From Mycolicibacterium gilvum (GTDB lineage Bacteria > Actinomycetota > Actinomycetes > Mycobacteriales > Mycobacteriaceae): a stretch of 64,000 nucleotides of DNA. This document shows positions 42,763 to 52,206 of this stretch, piece by piece. The notes under the pieces are model-generated. The model was not told the origin of the DNA. It saw nothing but the letters and a program-made list of their open reading frames with translations, and searched no databases. The DNA is taken from the NCBI RefSeq assembly GCF_900454025.1, contig NZ_UGQM01000001.1, forward strand, positions 5,704,001-5,768,000. The letters run 5' to 3'. The position numbers were made by a program, and so were the translations under genes. Each line of letters starts with the position of its first letter. The first letter of the stretch is position 1.

Positions 42763-43601
42763 CGGGAGCTGCGGCGCACCAACAGGTTGTAGGCCACCAT
42801 CACCACGGCGACCACGACGATCATCTCCAGCGCAAGCGCGTAGGCGAATCCCGCCTGCCCGAGGACCACCTCACTGACCAGTGAGGCACGGATCAGCAGC
42901 GGCAGAATCGGGCTGCCCTGGCTGACCAGCGCCGCCGCGGTCGCGTAGGCGGCGAAAGCGTTGGCGAACAACAACAGTGCCGAGCCCAGGAACGCCGGAG
43001 TCAGCAGCGGGATCGCGACCTCCCGCCAGTACGCCCACGTCGACGCGCCGAGGCTGACGGCCGCTTCCCGCCACTGCCCGCGCAGGCCTTCCAGCGCCGG
43101 GATGAACACGATCACCATCAACGGGATCTGGAAGTACGTGTAGACCAGCGTCAGACCGGCGAGGCTGTACAACCATCCCGAGCCGGCGAGGTTGAACCCG
43201 AACGCCTGCTGCACCCACAGGGTCAGCACCCCGTTGAGACCGACGGTGGCCAGGAACGCGAATGCCAGTGCGACACCGCCGAACTGGGCCAGCACGCTGC
43301 ACAGCGAGAGCACCGCGCGGCGCAGCATCGACGCCGGCGGGCTGCTGACGATCAGCCACGCCATCACCGCTCCGAGGAACGCGCCGATCAGCGCGGTCGA
43401 CCCGGACAGCAGCACGCTGTCGGCGAGCGCGCTGAGCGCGGTGCCGGTGAACAGCGCGGCGATACGGTCCAGTGAGAAGACCCCGTCGCTGTACACCGCG
43501 CCGATCACGACGGTGACCGTCGGGATGATCAGGAAGATCACCACGACGATCAGGAACGGCAGCAGCGGCAGCGAATCCCGCAGTCGGCGCGCCAGACTCA
43601 T
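42750..43601 (-). CDS. ABC transporter permease
   Basis: About 283 aa, six TM helices. EAA motif WREAAVSLGASTWAYWREVAIPLLTPAFLGSA. ATG 43601 is preferred (GAGGTG Shine-Dalgarno, 8-nt spacer); GTG 43610 is an alternative. Sits between the binding-protein gene and the second permease gene. Confidence 0.9.
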   Translation of the reverse strand: MSLARRLRDSLPLLPFLIVVVIFLIIPTVTVVIGAVYSDGVFSLDRIAALFTGTALSALADSVLLSGSTALIGAFLGAVMAWLIVSSPPASMLRRAVLSLCSVLAQFGGVALAFAFLATVGLNGVLTLWVQQAFGFNLAGSGWLYSLAGLTLVYTYFQIPLMVIVFIPALEGLRGQWREAAVSLGASTWAYWREVAIPLLTPAFLGSALLLFANAFAAYATAAALVSQGSPILPLLIRASLVSEVVLGQAGFAYALALEMIVVVAVVMVAYNLLVRRSSRWLT

Positions 43602-43613
43602 GGACGACACACC

Positions 43614-44747
43614 TCAGCCGACCGCGGACGCCCAGTTCTCGGCGAGGTACTTCGAGGCCTTCTCGGTCTGCTCGGGCGTCGGCACGGTCACGGGTCCGTC
43701 GATGACGGGCAGCGCGGCGGCCACCGCCGGATCCAGCGTGCCGTCGGTGAGCATGTTGTCGGCGCGCACCGGACGGACTCCGCCCTGGGCGTATAGGTTC
43801 TGGCCCTCGTCGCTGTAGAGGAACTCCTGCCACAGTCGCGCGGCCGCCGGATGCGGGGCGTCCTTGTTGATCGCCTGGTAGTAGTAGCCGGCCACCACGC
43901 CCTGCGGAGGCACCACGACCGTCCAGGACGGAAGCTTCCTGGTCTCGGTGGCATTCGTGTAGTTCCAGTCGATGACCACCGGGGTCTGGCCGGATTCGAT
44001 GGTCGCCGGGGTCGGGTCGACCGGCAGGAAGTTGCCCGCCTCCTTGAGCTTGCGGAAGAACTCGACACCGGGGGCGATGTCGTCGGCCGAACCGCCCTGC
44101 GACAGCGCCGCCATCATGACCCCGGAGAATGCGGCTCCGGCCTGGGTCGGGTCCCCGTTGAGGGCGACCTTGCCCTGGTACTCGGGCTTGAGGAGGTCCT
44201 CGATGGTGGTGACCGGCGGCACCTTGGCCGAGTCGAAGCCGATGGACATGTAGCCGCCGTAGTCGTTGACCCAGGTGCCGTCGGGATCCTTGAACGCCTC
44301 CGGGATGTCGTCGAACTTCTCGACCTTGTACGGCGCGAACATCGAGGTGTTCGCCAGCGCCACCGACTGGCCGAGGTCGAAGACGTCGGGCGCGGTGCTG
44401 CGCCCCTTCTGCTGGTTGGCGGCGTTGATCTCGTCCTGGCTGGACGCGTCGGGCTGCGCCGAGTTCACCGTGATGCCGTACTTGTCGGAGAACGCCGAGA
44501 TGATGGCCCCGTAGTTGGCCCAGTCCGGCGGCAGCGCGATGACGTTGAGCTCGCCCTCGGCCTTCGCGGCCTCGACGAGTCCTTCCATGCCGCCGAAGTC
44601 CTCGGCCGAGGTCGCCTGTGCGGCGTTGGTTCCGGACTCCGTCTCACCGCCCGAGCTGTCCTTCTCCGGCGGGGCGCACGCGACGGCGCCGAGGACGAGT
44701 AACGCGGCAGCGGTAGCGGTGAACTTCGAGGGAGTCTTTGAGGGCAT
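43614..44747 (-). CDS. ABC transporter substrate-binding lipoprotein
   Basis: 377 aa. Lipoprotein signal with Cys about 24 (LGAVACAPPEKD), linker, then a family 1 solute-binding fold: GELNVIALPPDWANYGAIISAFSDKYGITV, APDVFDLGQSVA, VALNGDPTQAGAAFSGVM. Relatives bind ferric iron, polyamines, thiamine or aminoethylphosphonate; the ligand cannot be chosen from sequence. First gene of the importer operon. Confidence 0.9.
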   Translation of the reverse strand: MPSKTPSKFTATAAALLVLGAVACAPPEKDSSGGETESGTNAAQATSAEDFGGMEGLVEAAKAEGELNVIALPPDWANYGAIISAFSDKYGITVNSAQPDASSQDEINAANQQKGRSTAPDVFDLGQSVALANTSMFAPYKVEKFDDIPEAFKDPDGTWVNDYGGYMSIGFDSAKVPPVTTIEDLLKPEYQGKVALNGDPTQAGAAFSGVMMAALSQGGSADDIAPGVEFFRKLKEAGNFLPVDPTPATIESGQTPVVIDWNYTNATETRKLPSWTVVVPPQGVVAGYYYQAINKDAPHPAAARLWQEFLYSDEGQNLYAQGGVRPVRADNMLTDGTLDPAVAAALPVIDGPVTVPTPEQTEKASKYLAENWASAVG

Positions 44748-44842
44748 GCCGAACCTTCCGATGAGCAGGAGGCTGCGCAGTGGCTCAGCGGTTACCGCCG
44801 CGCGACAGCGCAGTGAACGAATCCAACCAGCCGAGCTGACCC

Positions 44843-44848
44843 TACTCT
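44843..44848 (+). promoter_or_regulatory. -10 element TACTCT
   Basis: TANNNT match followed 6 nt later by GTG 44855; the gap contains GGAGG. Supports this GTG start. Confidence 0.4.
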
Positions 44849-44854
44849 GGAGGC

Positions 44855-45283
44855 GTGACGGATCCCGGGGCGTTCGATGCGCCGGGCGTGTTCGCCGAGG
44901 CTCCGGTGGCGATGCTGGCGACGGCGGGCACGGACGCGGTGCCGCATCTGGTTCCGGTGGTGTTCGCGCTTCCGGCGGGGCGCAGCGACGTGCTCTACAC
45001 GGCGGTCGACGCGAAACCCAAGTCCACCCAGCGGCTGCGCCGGCTGCGCAACATCGAGGAGAACCCCTCCGTCAGCCTGCTGGTCGACCATTACGACGAC
45101 GACTGGTCGAAACTGTGGTGGGTGCGCGCCGACGGCGTCGCGTCGATCCACCACAGCGGGGTGGAGATGGCCACCGGCTACGCGCTGCTGCGGGGCAAGT
45201 ATCCGCAGTATCAGCGGGTCGAACTCGACGGCCCGGTGGTCACCGTCGAGATCCGGCGGTGGTCATCGTGGACCGGGGGTTAA
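44855..45283 (+). CDS. PPOX-class F420-dependent oxidoreductase (TIGR03668-like)
   Basis: 142 aa split-barrel protein. [70 protein letters not shown] match the TIGR03668 order, with the KxxxxLRRLRNI basic motif contacting the cofactor phosphate. Small-molecule redox role unknown. Second of at least two PPOX/F420 proteins in the window. Confidence 0.85.
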   Translation: MTDPGAFDAPGVFAEAPVAMLATAGTDAVPHLVPVVFALPAGRSDVLYTAVDAKPKSTQRLRRLRNIEENPSVSLLVDHYDDDWSKLWWVRADGVASIHHSGVEMATGYALLRGKYPQYQRVELDGPVVTVEIRRWSSWTGG

Positions 45284-45368
45284 CCGGTAGTCCGGCGGCC
45301 GGATTTCCCGACGCAGCACGGAGGCCAGCCGGGCAGACGCGAGGTCGGCGAAGAACCAGGCTTGATTC

Positions 45369-45908
45369 ATGCCCACCCTCCTTTTCGAACGCGATGTCAT
45401 ACCGCTCATCCGAGCCCTGTATCCGCACGCCTACCGGCTGACGCGCGAGCACGCCGACGCCGAGGATCTCCTCCAGGAGACCTCGGTCAAGGCGTACCGC
45501 GCATTCGGCAGCGCCGTACTCGTCGGTGAGGGAACCAACCTCGCCGGATGGCTGTACCGGATCATGCGCAACACCCACCTCAGCGCCTACCGCCGACGGC
45601 TCTGTCGTCCTGCGCTGCAGTTCACCGGTGAGGTCACCGGCGGCGTCGCGCGCTCCACCGAGGATGTCGTGCTCACCGCGGCCGGTGATCCGGCGGTCGC
45701 GGCGGCGATGCGCGCGCTGCCCGAGAAGTACCGCACCGCGGTCTACTACGCCGACGTCGAGGGCCGCACGTTCCGGGAGATCGCCGAGCTGGTCGACGTG
45801 CCGATCGGCACCGTGATGTCCCGCCTGCACCGCGGCCGCACGCGGCTTCGCGTCGCTCTCGCCGACGTCGCCAGAGACCGCGGCTACCCGCTCTTCGAGG
45901 CCGCCTGA
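45369..45908 (+). CDS. ECF RNA polymerase sigma factor (SigH-like)
   Basis: 179 aa. Region 2: LIRALYPHAYRLTREHADAEDLLQETSVKAYRAF; WLYRIMRN is typical of region 2.4. Region 4: RALPEKYRTAVYYADVEGRTFREIAELVDVPIGTVMSRLHRGRTRLR. Resembles the SigH/SigR group, and several SigH paralogues are known in M. smegmatis. No CHCC-type anti-sigma gene follows; the next gene is convergent. ATG 45369. Confidence 0.88.
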   Translation: MPTLLFERDVIPLIRALYPHAYRLTREHADAEDLLQETSVKAYRAFGSAVLVGEGTNLAGWLYRIMRNTHLSAYRRRLCRPALQFTGEVTGGVARSTEDVVLTAAGDPAVAAAMRALPEKYRTAVYYADVEGRTFREIAELVDVPIGTVMSRLHRGRTRLRVALADVARDRGYPLFEAA

Positions 45909-46792
45909 GCCGTGCGCTGATCGGCTTCGAGCTGCTCCTCGTACGCGCCCTCCCCGCGGCCGAGGGCGACGGTCCCGGCCGCCATCGCGATGGTCGCCAC
46001 CGCGATCGCGACCAGATCCCAGTGTCCTGCGTTCAGGTGCTCCCCCAGCACCACGGCCCCGAGGACCACGGCGATCACCGGCTCGAGCACGAGCATCGTC
46101 GGCACCGAGGTCTGCAGCGATCCCGCGTGGAACGCCGACTGCTGGATCAGCATCGCCACCACCCCGAGCAGGGCCAGCAGGTAGAGCACCGGTGCCGTCA
46201 GCACTGCGACGAGACCTTCGTGGACGAGCATGTGCATCACCAGCTTGGTCAGCACCGCGACGACCCCGAACAGCACACCGACGGCCACCGCGAGCAGGAC
46301 CGCCCGGACCCATCCGACGAAGCGCGCGGCGACGATCACGCACGCCAGCACCGCGACCGTACAGACCACCGCGACCATGATCGACGTCGTCAGCGACGCT
46401 TCGTAGTCACCGGGGCTCGCCTTGGCCAGCACCACGAACACCGCGAGCGCGACGGTCAGCAGCACCGCCCAGGCCCACTCGCCGCGCGACACCTTGCGGT
46501 GCGCGAGCCGAGCGCTCAGCGGCAGGGCGAACAACAGCGCCGACACCAGGATCGGCTGCACGAGCAGCAACGAGCCGTTGGCCAGCGCGAGCGCCTGGAA
46601 CACGAAGCCCGCGATCGCCGCCGCGGTCCCCGCCCACCACAGCGGGCGGCGGATCAGGGTCTGGAACATGACGGCGCTGATGCCGTCTTCTGCGGGGACG
46701 TCGAGCGTCGCGCGTTGCCGCACGACGATGCCCACAGCGAGAAAGACCGCGGCCAGAAACGCCAGCAGGACGGTCAGTCCGTGGCCGATCAG
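45884..46792 (-). CDS. DMT-type membrane transporter, apparent CTG start
   Basis: 302 aa, about 9-10 TM helices in tandem EamA-like halves, with VPTMLVLEPVIAVVLGAVVLGEHL near the C-terminus. Starting at GTG 46735 would cut TM1. The in-frame codons upstream (LTVLLAFLAAVFLAVGIVV) complete the expected first helix, and the only start-like codon is CTG 46792. This CTG overlaps the previous stop (CTGA) and has a perfect AGGAGG 7 nt upstream. The substrate is unknown. Convergent with the sigma factor gene. Confidence 0.75.
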   Translation of the reverse strand: MIGHGLTVLLAFLAAVFLAVGIVVRQRATLDVPAEDGISAVMFQTLIRRPLWWAGTAAAIAGFVFQALALANGSLLLVQPILVSALLFALPLSARLAHRKVSRGEWAWAVLLTVALAVFVVLAKASPGDYEASLTTSIMVAVVCTVAVLACVIVAARFVGWVRAVLLAVAVGVLFGVVAVLTKLVMHMLVHEGLVAVLTAPVLYLLALLGVVAMLIQQSAFHAGSLQTSVPTMLVLEPVIAVVLGAVVLGEHLNAGHWDLVAIAVATIAMAAGTVALGRGEGAYEEQLEADQRTAQAASKSG

Positions 46793-47058
46793 GACGCCGC
46801 CTCCTGACCGCGGATGACCCTCAGCCGGGGCGTGCCGGGTTCTGGAACCGGCGAGTCCGGACCGATCTTGTCGTTGACCCCCGCGACCACCGAATCGACC
46901 CTGCGGATCGCGCGATCGACCGCGGTGTCCACGTCATCGGCCGCGCTGAGCAGATGGGCGCGGACGTTGACGCGGAAGCGGTCGCCGACACGGCGCAGCC
47001 TGCGCCGCAGCCGGTCATCGATCTCGATGCTGACGTAGGGCAACACCCGGAGCTTCAT
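46789..47058 (-). CDS. 89-aa basic hypothetical protein
   Basis: [20 protein letters not shown] onwards: a short beta strand followed by Arg-rich helices ([18 protein letters not shown]) and an Ala/Asp-rich helix. No TM or signal. It overlaps the end of the MFS gene by 44 nt and the DMT start by 4 nt (CTGA), so it is sandwiched in one operon with two transporters. No family recognised. Confidence 0.55.
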   Translation of the reverse strand: MKLRVLPYVSIEIDDRLRRRLRRVGDRFRVNVRAHLLSAADDVDTAVDRAIRRVDSVVAGVNDKIGPDSPVPEPGTPRLRVIRGQEAAS

Positions 47059-48355
47059 CTGCGCGATTGTATGGGACCTGCGCGAGTGGCCGCCGGGCCG
47101 TTTCCCGCAGCGTCAGGACCGCGGCCAGCGAGACGGCGGCCGCCGCGATCAGATAGAACGCCGGTGCGATCGAGTTGCCGGTGGTGGCGGTCAACCAGGT
47201 GACGACGTACGGGGTCGTGCCGCCGAACACCGCGACGCAGATGTTGTAGCCGACCGAGAAGCCGCTGAAGCGCACCCGGGTCGCGAACAGTTCGACGCCG
47301 GCCGACACCGCACACGAGATGTAGACCGACTCGATCGCGGCCAGCAGGCAGTGCCCCGCGATCGCGGCAACCGGCGACCCGGAAGTGATCAGCAGAAACA
47401 GCGGATAGCCCAGCACGATGAACGCGACCGCTCCGCCGATCAGCAGCGGGCGCCGTCCGATCCGGTCCGACAGCGCGGCCAGCGGCAGGATCAGGATGAG
47501 CGCGACAAGGCAGGCCAAGGTGATCGACAGGAACGAGTAGGACTTGGTGAATCCCAGGGTCTTGATGAAATACGTTGGCAGGAACGTGAAGACGACGTAG
47601 TAGCCGATGTTGAAGACGATGAACAGGCCGACGACCTGCAGGATCTGACGCCAGGAGGTGGCGACCGCCTCGCGCAGCGGGGACTCGGCCTTCTTGTCCG
47701 CCTTGGCCAGCTCGGCGAACTGCGGGGTGTCTCCGAGGCGGAGCCGGATGTAGAGGCCGACCAGCCCCAGCGGCCCGGCGATCAGGAACGGGATGCGCCA
47801 CCCGTAACTCTCCATCGCCTCCGCGGGCAGCAGTGCCTGCAGCAGCGTCACCGTAACCGATCCCAGCAGTAACCCGACGACCCCCGACCACGCCATGAAC
47901 GTGATCGTCAGTCCGCGGCGCCGGTCGCTGGCGAACTCCGCGAGATAAACCGCGCCGCCGCCGTACTCGCCACCTGCCGAGAAACCCTGCAGGCAACGCA
48001 GAACCAGCAGCAGCAGCGGGGCCGCCACGCCGATCGCGTCGTAGGTCGGCAGCAACCCGATGCACAGGGTCGCGGCCGACATCAGCAGGATCACCACCGC
48101 CAGCACCTTCTGGCGGCCGATCCGGTCACCCAGCGGCCCGAAGAAGAAACCGCCCAGTGGACGCATGAAGAACGCGGCGGCGAAGATCGCGAACGTGTTC
48201 AGCAGCGCGGCGGTGTCGTTGCCCGCCGGGAAGAACTGCGCGGCGATGAACGTCGCGAGGAAACCGTAGATGGCGAAGTCGAACCACTCGACGGCGTTGC
48301 CGATCGAGGCTCCGGTGACCACCCGGCGGATGTCGGAATCCCGCTGAACTTCCAT
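47015..48355 (-). CDS. MFS transporter, metabolite:H+ symporter (MHS/ProP-like)
   Basis: 446 aa, 12 TM helices. N-terminal [24 protein letters not shown] and loop motif [13 protein letters not shown], then [20 protein letters not shown], all hallmarks of the MHS family (proline/betaine, citrate, alpha-ketoglutarate). Substrate unresolved. ATG 48355 with an upstream AAGCG-rich dyad region. Confidence 0.88.
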   Translation of the reverse strand: MEVQRDSDIRRVVTGASIGNAVEWFDFAIYGFLATFIAAQFFPAGNDTAALLNTFAIFAAAFFMRPLGGFFFGPLGDRIGRQKVLAVVILLMSAATLCIGLLPTYDAIGVAAPLLLLVLRCLQGFSAGGEYGGGAVYLAEFASDRRRGLTITFMAWSGVVGLLLGSVTVTLLQALLPAEAMESYGWRIPFLIAGPLGLVGLYIRLRLGDTPQFAELAKADKKAESPLREAVATSWRQILQVVGLFIVFNIGYYVVFTFLPTYFIKTLGFTKSYSFLSITLACLVALILILPLAALSDRIGRRPLLIGGAVAFIVLGYPLFLLITSGSPVAAIAGHCLLAAIESVYISCAVSAGVELFATRVRFSGFSVGYNICVAVFGGTTPYVVTWLTATTGNSIAPAFYLIAAAAVSLAAVLTLRETARRPLAQVPYNRADEAPGVALRQHRDR

Positions 48356-48371
48356 GGATCACTCCCGAAAA

Positions 48372-48404
48372 TAAGCGTGGCGCTGAACATTTCGCTTACA
48401 AGCG
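48372..48404. repeat. AAGCG/CGCTT inverted repeats upstream of the MHS transporter
   Basis: TAAGCG (48372-48377) and CGCTTA (48393-48398) form inverted arms; CGCTT-AC-AAGCG (48393-48404) is a second dyad sharing an arm. Candidate operator in the 87-bp gap. Confidence 0.35.
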
Positions 48405-48442
48405 GGCATCGTCACCGACGCCATGGGGACGATAGCGTGCCG

Positions 48443-49207
48443 CTAGCGACCCGCGGCGCGCTTGGCGGACTTCACGGCGTCCTCGGCCGCCTCCAGCGCC
48501 TGTTCGGCTTCGGCGAGCCGGCGCCGGGCGTTCTCGTGCTCGATCCTGGCTCTCGCGAGGTTGGACTGCAGTTCGGCGAGCGCCGCAATCTCTGCGGGGT
48601 CGGGCTCGGGCTTCGATCTGGGCTTGCTCACCGACGACACCGTGGCGCTGAAGCCGAAGTCCCCGAACCCCGACCACTGTTCGGCCTTGGTGAGCCTGCC
48701 CAGGCGGGCGGCGACGTCGGGATCGGCGATGGCGGCCTGCAGGGTCGCGGTGACGTCATCGTGCAGCGATGCCGACGGCGACGCCACTTCGCCCTCCCGG
48801 AAAGCAGTGCGGGTCAACCGTTCGACCAGAGTGCGCTGTTCAGCGGTCAACGCCCGGATCGCGTCCCCGTCCATGACCGAGTGCGCGTCACGGAGCCGTG
48901 ATCTGAGGTCTTCCAACTCGCTACGGGCGTCTCCCGTCAGCGCCAGCCTGTTGACCAGCCACGCCGCCGTTGTCGGTTTGCGACAGTCCCGGATGCGGGG
49001 GGCCGTCTCCGCGTCGCCGTCCTTCTTGGCCGCGGCCGCGAGCTCCGCTCGCAGCGCGGTGAACTCCTCCGGCCTGGCGGTGTAGAGCTTGTCGAGGTCA
49101 TCGCTTGAGATCTGCGCGCCGCCTTCGTAATTGGGGCTCCCGGCCCGGCGGTTGCTGCGGCGTGGGCAGCAGCGCCTTACGCGCCCGCACCGCGACCCGG
49201 GTGGCAT
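48443..49207 (-). CDS. Coiled-coil hypothetical protein, start uncertain
   Basis: Conserved-looking sequence begins near 49111 (DDLDKLYTARPEEFTALRAELAAAAKKDGDAETA), includes KPTTAAWLVNRLAL, and ends with a long Ala/Glu coiled coil (LQSNLARARIEHENARRRLAEAEQALEAAEDAV). Cytoplasmic. The only ATG in frame (49207) lies 110 nt inside the GH65 gene. An ATGA at the GH65 stop (49101) is in the wrong frame by one base. So the start may be non-canonical or a base may be missing. The role is unknown. Confidence 0.65.
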   Translation of the reverse strand: MPPGSRCGRVRRCCPRRSNRRAGSPNYEGGAQISSDDLDKLYTARPEEFTALRAELAAAAKKDGDAETAPRIRDCRKPTTAAWLVNRLALTGDARSELEDLRSRLRDAHSVMDGDAIRALTAEQRTLVERLTRTAFREGEVASPSASLHDDVTATLQAAIADPDVAARLGRLTKAEQWSGFGDFGFSATVSSVSKPRSKPEPDPAEIAALAELQSNLARARIEHENARRRLAEAEQALEAAEDAVKSAKRAAGR

Positions 49208-51467
49208 CGTCGGTGGTGATCTCCAGCGGCTCGCCGGCGTGGCGGATCTCCAGTGCGCCGTGGGGTCCGTCCCGCAGCGTGTAGGTCACCGTGTCGTGGT
49301 CGGCCTCGACCGTGACGCGGAAACCCCGCCAGCGCAGGCGGAATCGTAGGCGGGTGATCCCCGTGGGCAGCTGCGGATCGAGGGAGAGGACCCCCTCGTC
49401 GTCGCGCAACCCACCGAAGCCGCCGACCAGCGCGGTCCAGGCGCCCGCCAGCGACGCCAGGTGCAGGCCGTCGCCGGTGTTGTGGTGCAGGTTGCGCAGG
49501 TCGATCAGCGCCGCTTCGTACGCATAGTCGTGACCCAGCTCGAGATGTCCGACCTCGGCGCACATCACCGCCTGTGTGCAGGCCGACAACGACGAGTCCC
49601 GGGTGGTCCGCCGTTCGTAGTAGTCGACATTGCGGGCCTTCTGCTCGTCGGTGAACGCGTGACTCTGCCACTGCATCGCCAGGACGAGATCGGCCTGCTT
49701 GACCACCTGCCTCGGATACAACCGGACGTACGGTTCGTTGAGCAGCAAGGGATATTCGGTGTTGGAATGGAAGTCCCATTCCCGCAACGTGGTGAACCCT
49801 TCGCATTGCGGGTGCACACCGAGTTCCTCGTCGTACGGGATGTGCACCGCATCGGCGGCGTCGCGCCACGCGGCGGTCTCCTCACTGTCGACCCCCATCG
49901 CTTCGGCGAGCTCGGGATGGCGTGTACACGCATCCGCCGCGTTACGCAGATTGGCGGCGGCCATCAGGTTGGTGAACACGTTGTCGCGTACGACCGCGGT
50001 GTACTCGTCGGGGCCGGTGACCCCGTCGATGCGCCAATTGCCGTGGCGGTCATGGTGACCCAGCGACAGCCACATCCGCGCGGTTTCGACGATGACCTCG
50101 AGCCCGCACTCCTTCTCCAGCGAGTCGTCCCCGGTGACCACGCGGTAGCGTTCGAACGCCATCGCGATGTCGGCGTTGACGTGGAATGCCGCGGTGCCCG
50201 CCGGCCAGTACGCCGAGCACTCCTCGCCCCTGATGGTGCGCCACGGAAAGCTCGCACCCTTCAGGTCCAGTTCGTCTGCCCGTTCGCGCGCCTTGTCGAG
50301 GGTGGAGGCCCGCCAGCGCAGCGCGTCGGCGGCGGCCCGCGGAGCGGTGTAGGTCAGCACCGGCAGGACGAAACCTTCTGTGTCCCAGAAGGCGTGGCCG
50401 TCATACCCGGTACCGGTCAGCCCCTTGCCGGCGATGGCGCGACGCTCGGCGCGGGCACTCGCCTGCAGCACGTGGAACAACCCGAAGCGCACCGCCTGCT
50501 GACAGTCCGGGTCTCCCTCGACCTCGACGTCGGCACAGTCCCAGTAGTCGTCGAGGTACTCGCGCTGGGCGTCGAGGAGCCCCTGCCAACCCGTGTACCG
50601 GGCACCGGCGATGGCGGCGGCGACCTGATCGCGCAGCGCCGGCCGCGATCGCAGGCTCGACCAGCCGTAGGCCAGATACTTGACCAGCCGAAGGCGCTCA
50701 CCGGCTTTCAGCGCGCAGACGATGGTGGTCCGGGCCCAATCCTCGCCGGAGTCGCCGGAGACGTCGATGCGGCCGTCCGCCTCGACCACGTGGTCCATCG
50801 CGGCGGCCATGCTCAGCTCACTCGTGCGGGTGCGGTGGATCAGCACCGCCCCCCGTTCGCTGAGCTCGTGTTGTACCGCTTCGAGCGGATCATCGAGGGC
50901 CGAGGCCACCCGCGGATCGTCCGACGGCGTCGGTTGATCTTCGTTGGCGACGAGTTCGGACTGCACGGTCAGCAGTACGTCGTCGACCGCTTCCACGACG
51001 TACTCGATCGCGGCAAGCCCCCGCTGGGTCAGGGACACCAGCCGGGTCGAGTTGACCTTCACCCGCGTGCCCGACGGCGCCGTCCAGTCGACCTGCCGGG
51101 TGAGAACACCCGCGCGCATATCGAGAACCCTTTCATGCGAATGCAATTCGCCGTAGCGGACATCGAACGGTTCGTCGTCGACCAGCAGCCTGATGATCTT
51201 TCCGTTGGTGACGTTGACGATCGACTGCCCGTCCTCGGGGTAGCCGAATCCGGCCTCCGCATACGGCAGCGGGCGGATCTCGTAGAAGCCGTTCAGGTAG
51301 GTGCCGGGCAGGCTGTACGGCTCGCCCTCGTCGAGGTTGCCGCGCAGGCCGATGTGCCCGTTCGACAACGCGAACAGCGATTCGGTCTGGGCAAGCAGTT
51401 CGGTGCGTAAGGCGGTCTCGCGGATGCACCAGGGCTCGACGGGGAAGTCCTCGTCGGTCATCTCCAT
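49098..51467 (-). CDS. GH65 glycoside hydrolase / disaccharide phosphorylase (Rv3401-like)
   Basis: 789 aa. N-terminal beta-sandwich (residues about 10-270), then an (alpha/alpha)6 barrel with AFWDTEGFVLPVLTYTAP and the catalytic acid Glu in GVTGPDEYTAVV. The phosphate loop is less clear. Family members phosphorolyse trehalose, maltose or kojibiose, or hydrolyse them. The adjoining beta-phosphoglucomutase, sharing a TAATG overlap, strongly suggests a phosphorylase that releases beta-glucose-1-phosphate. Matches the Rv3400-Rv3401 pair in length and order. Confidence 0.9.
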   Translation of the reverse strand: MEMTDEDFPVEPWCIRETALRTELLAQTESLFALSNGHIGLRGNLDEGEPYSLPGTYLNGFYEIRPLPYAEAGFGYPEDGQSIVNVTNGKIIRLLVDDEPFDVRYGELHSHERVLDMRAGVLTRQVDWTAPSGTRVKVNSTRLVSLTQRGLAAIEYVVEAVDDVLLTVQSELVANEDQPTPSDDPRVASALDDPLEAVQHELSERGAVLIHRTRTSELSMAAAMDHVVEADGRIDVSGDSGEDWARTTIVCALKAGERLRLVKYLAYGWSSLRSRPALRDQVAAAIAGARYTGWQGLLDAQREYLDDYWDCADVEVEGDPDCQQAVRFGLFHVLQASARAERRAIAGKGLTGTGYDGHAFWDTEGFVLPVLTYTAPRAAADALRWRASTLDKARERADELDLKGASFPWRTIRGEECSAYWPAGTAAFHVNADIAMAFERYRVVTGDDSLEKECGLEVIVETARMWLSLGHHDRHGNWRIDGVTGPDEYTAVVRDNVFTNLMAAANLRNAADACTRHPELAEAMGVDSEETAAWRDAADAVHIPYDEELGVHPQCEGFTTLREWDFHSNTEYPLLLNEPYVRLYPRQVVKQADLVLAMQWQSHAFTDEQKARNVDYYERRTTRDSSLSACTQAVMCAEVGHLELGHDYAYEAALIDLRNLHHNTGDGLHLASLAGAWTALVGGFGGLRDDEGVLSLDPQLPTGITRLRFRLRWRGFRVTVEADHDTVTYTLRDGPHGALEIRHAGEPLEITTDDATRVAVRARKALLPTPQQPPGREPQLRRRRADLKR

Positions 51468-52198
51468 TATGTGAGCAACTCCCCCAGGTCGGTGATGACG
51501 ATGTCGGCTCCTTTGTCCCGAAGTGCTTGTGCCTGCCCGGTGCGGTCCACGCCGACCACGAGTCCGAAATCTCCGGCGCGTCCCGCGGCGACACCAGAGA
51601 GCGCATCCTCGAACACCGCCGCTTCGGCGGGGTCGACGCCGAGGAGTTCGGCCGCCCTCAGGTAGGTGTCCGGGGCGGGCTTGCCGGGGAGGTTCTCCTC
51701 CCGCAGGGTGACGCCGTCCACCCGCACCTCGACGTAGCGGTCGAGGCCGGTCAGCTCCAGCACCTCCCGGGTGTTGGCGCTCGACGACACCACAGCGCGC
51801 CGGAGCCCGGCGTCGGCGGTCGCCTGCAGGTACCGGCGCGACCCGTCGAAGACCTCGATGCCGTCGGATTTCAGGGTCTTGCGGAACATCTCGTTCTTGC
51901 GGTCCCCCAGCCGGGTCACCGTCGCCTCGTCGACGTCGATCAGGCGGCTGCCGAGGAACGACCGGATGCCGTCGGCCCGCGGCTTGCCGTCGACATAGGT
52001 CTCATAGTCGGCGCCCGCGTCGAACGGGGTGTACCGGGCGTCGGGGTCCTCCGCGCCGTCGGCGATGTCGCTGAGGTATTCGTCGAACATCGCCTTCCAG
52101 GCGCGCCGGTGCACGCTCGCGGTGTCGGTCAGCACCCCGTCGAGGTCGAAAAGGCACGCGTGGATCCGGTCGGGTAGTCCCAGCATGCCCCCCTTCAT
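51467..52198 (-). CDS. Beta-phosphoglucomutase-type HAD hydrolase (Rv3400-like)
   Basis: 243 aa. HAD motifs: nucleophile [10 protein letters not shown] (I), VVSSSANT (II), [12 protein letters not shown] (III) and [12 protein letters not shown] (IV); cap domain between I and II. Probably converts beta-glucose-1-phosphate to glucose-6-phosphate, feeding the product of the GH65 enzyme into glycolysis. ATG 52198 or 52186. The stop overlaps the GH65 start by 1 nt, giving strong coupling. Confidence 0.9.
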   Translation of the reverse strand: MKGGMLGLPDRIHACLFDLDGVLTDTASVHRRAWKAMFDEYLSDIADGAEDPDARYTPFDAGADYETYVDGKPRADGIRSFLGSRLIDVDEATVTRLGDRKNEMFRKTLKSDGIEVFDGSRRYLQATADAGLRRAVVSSSANTREVLELTGLDRYVEVRVDGVTLREENLPGKPAPDTYLRAAELLGVDPAEAAVFEDALSGVAAGRAGDFGLVVGVDRTGQAQALRDKGADIVITDLGELLT

Positions 52199-52206
52199 AC
52201 CCAGGA

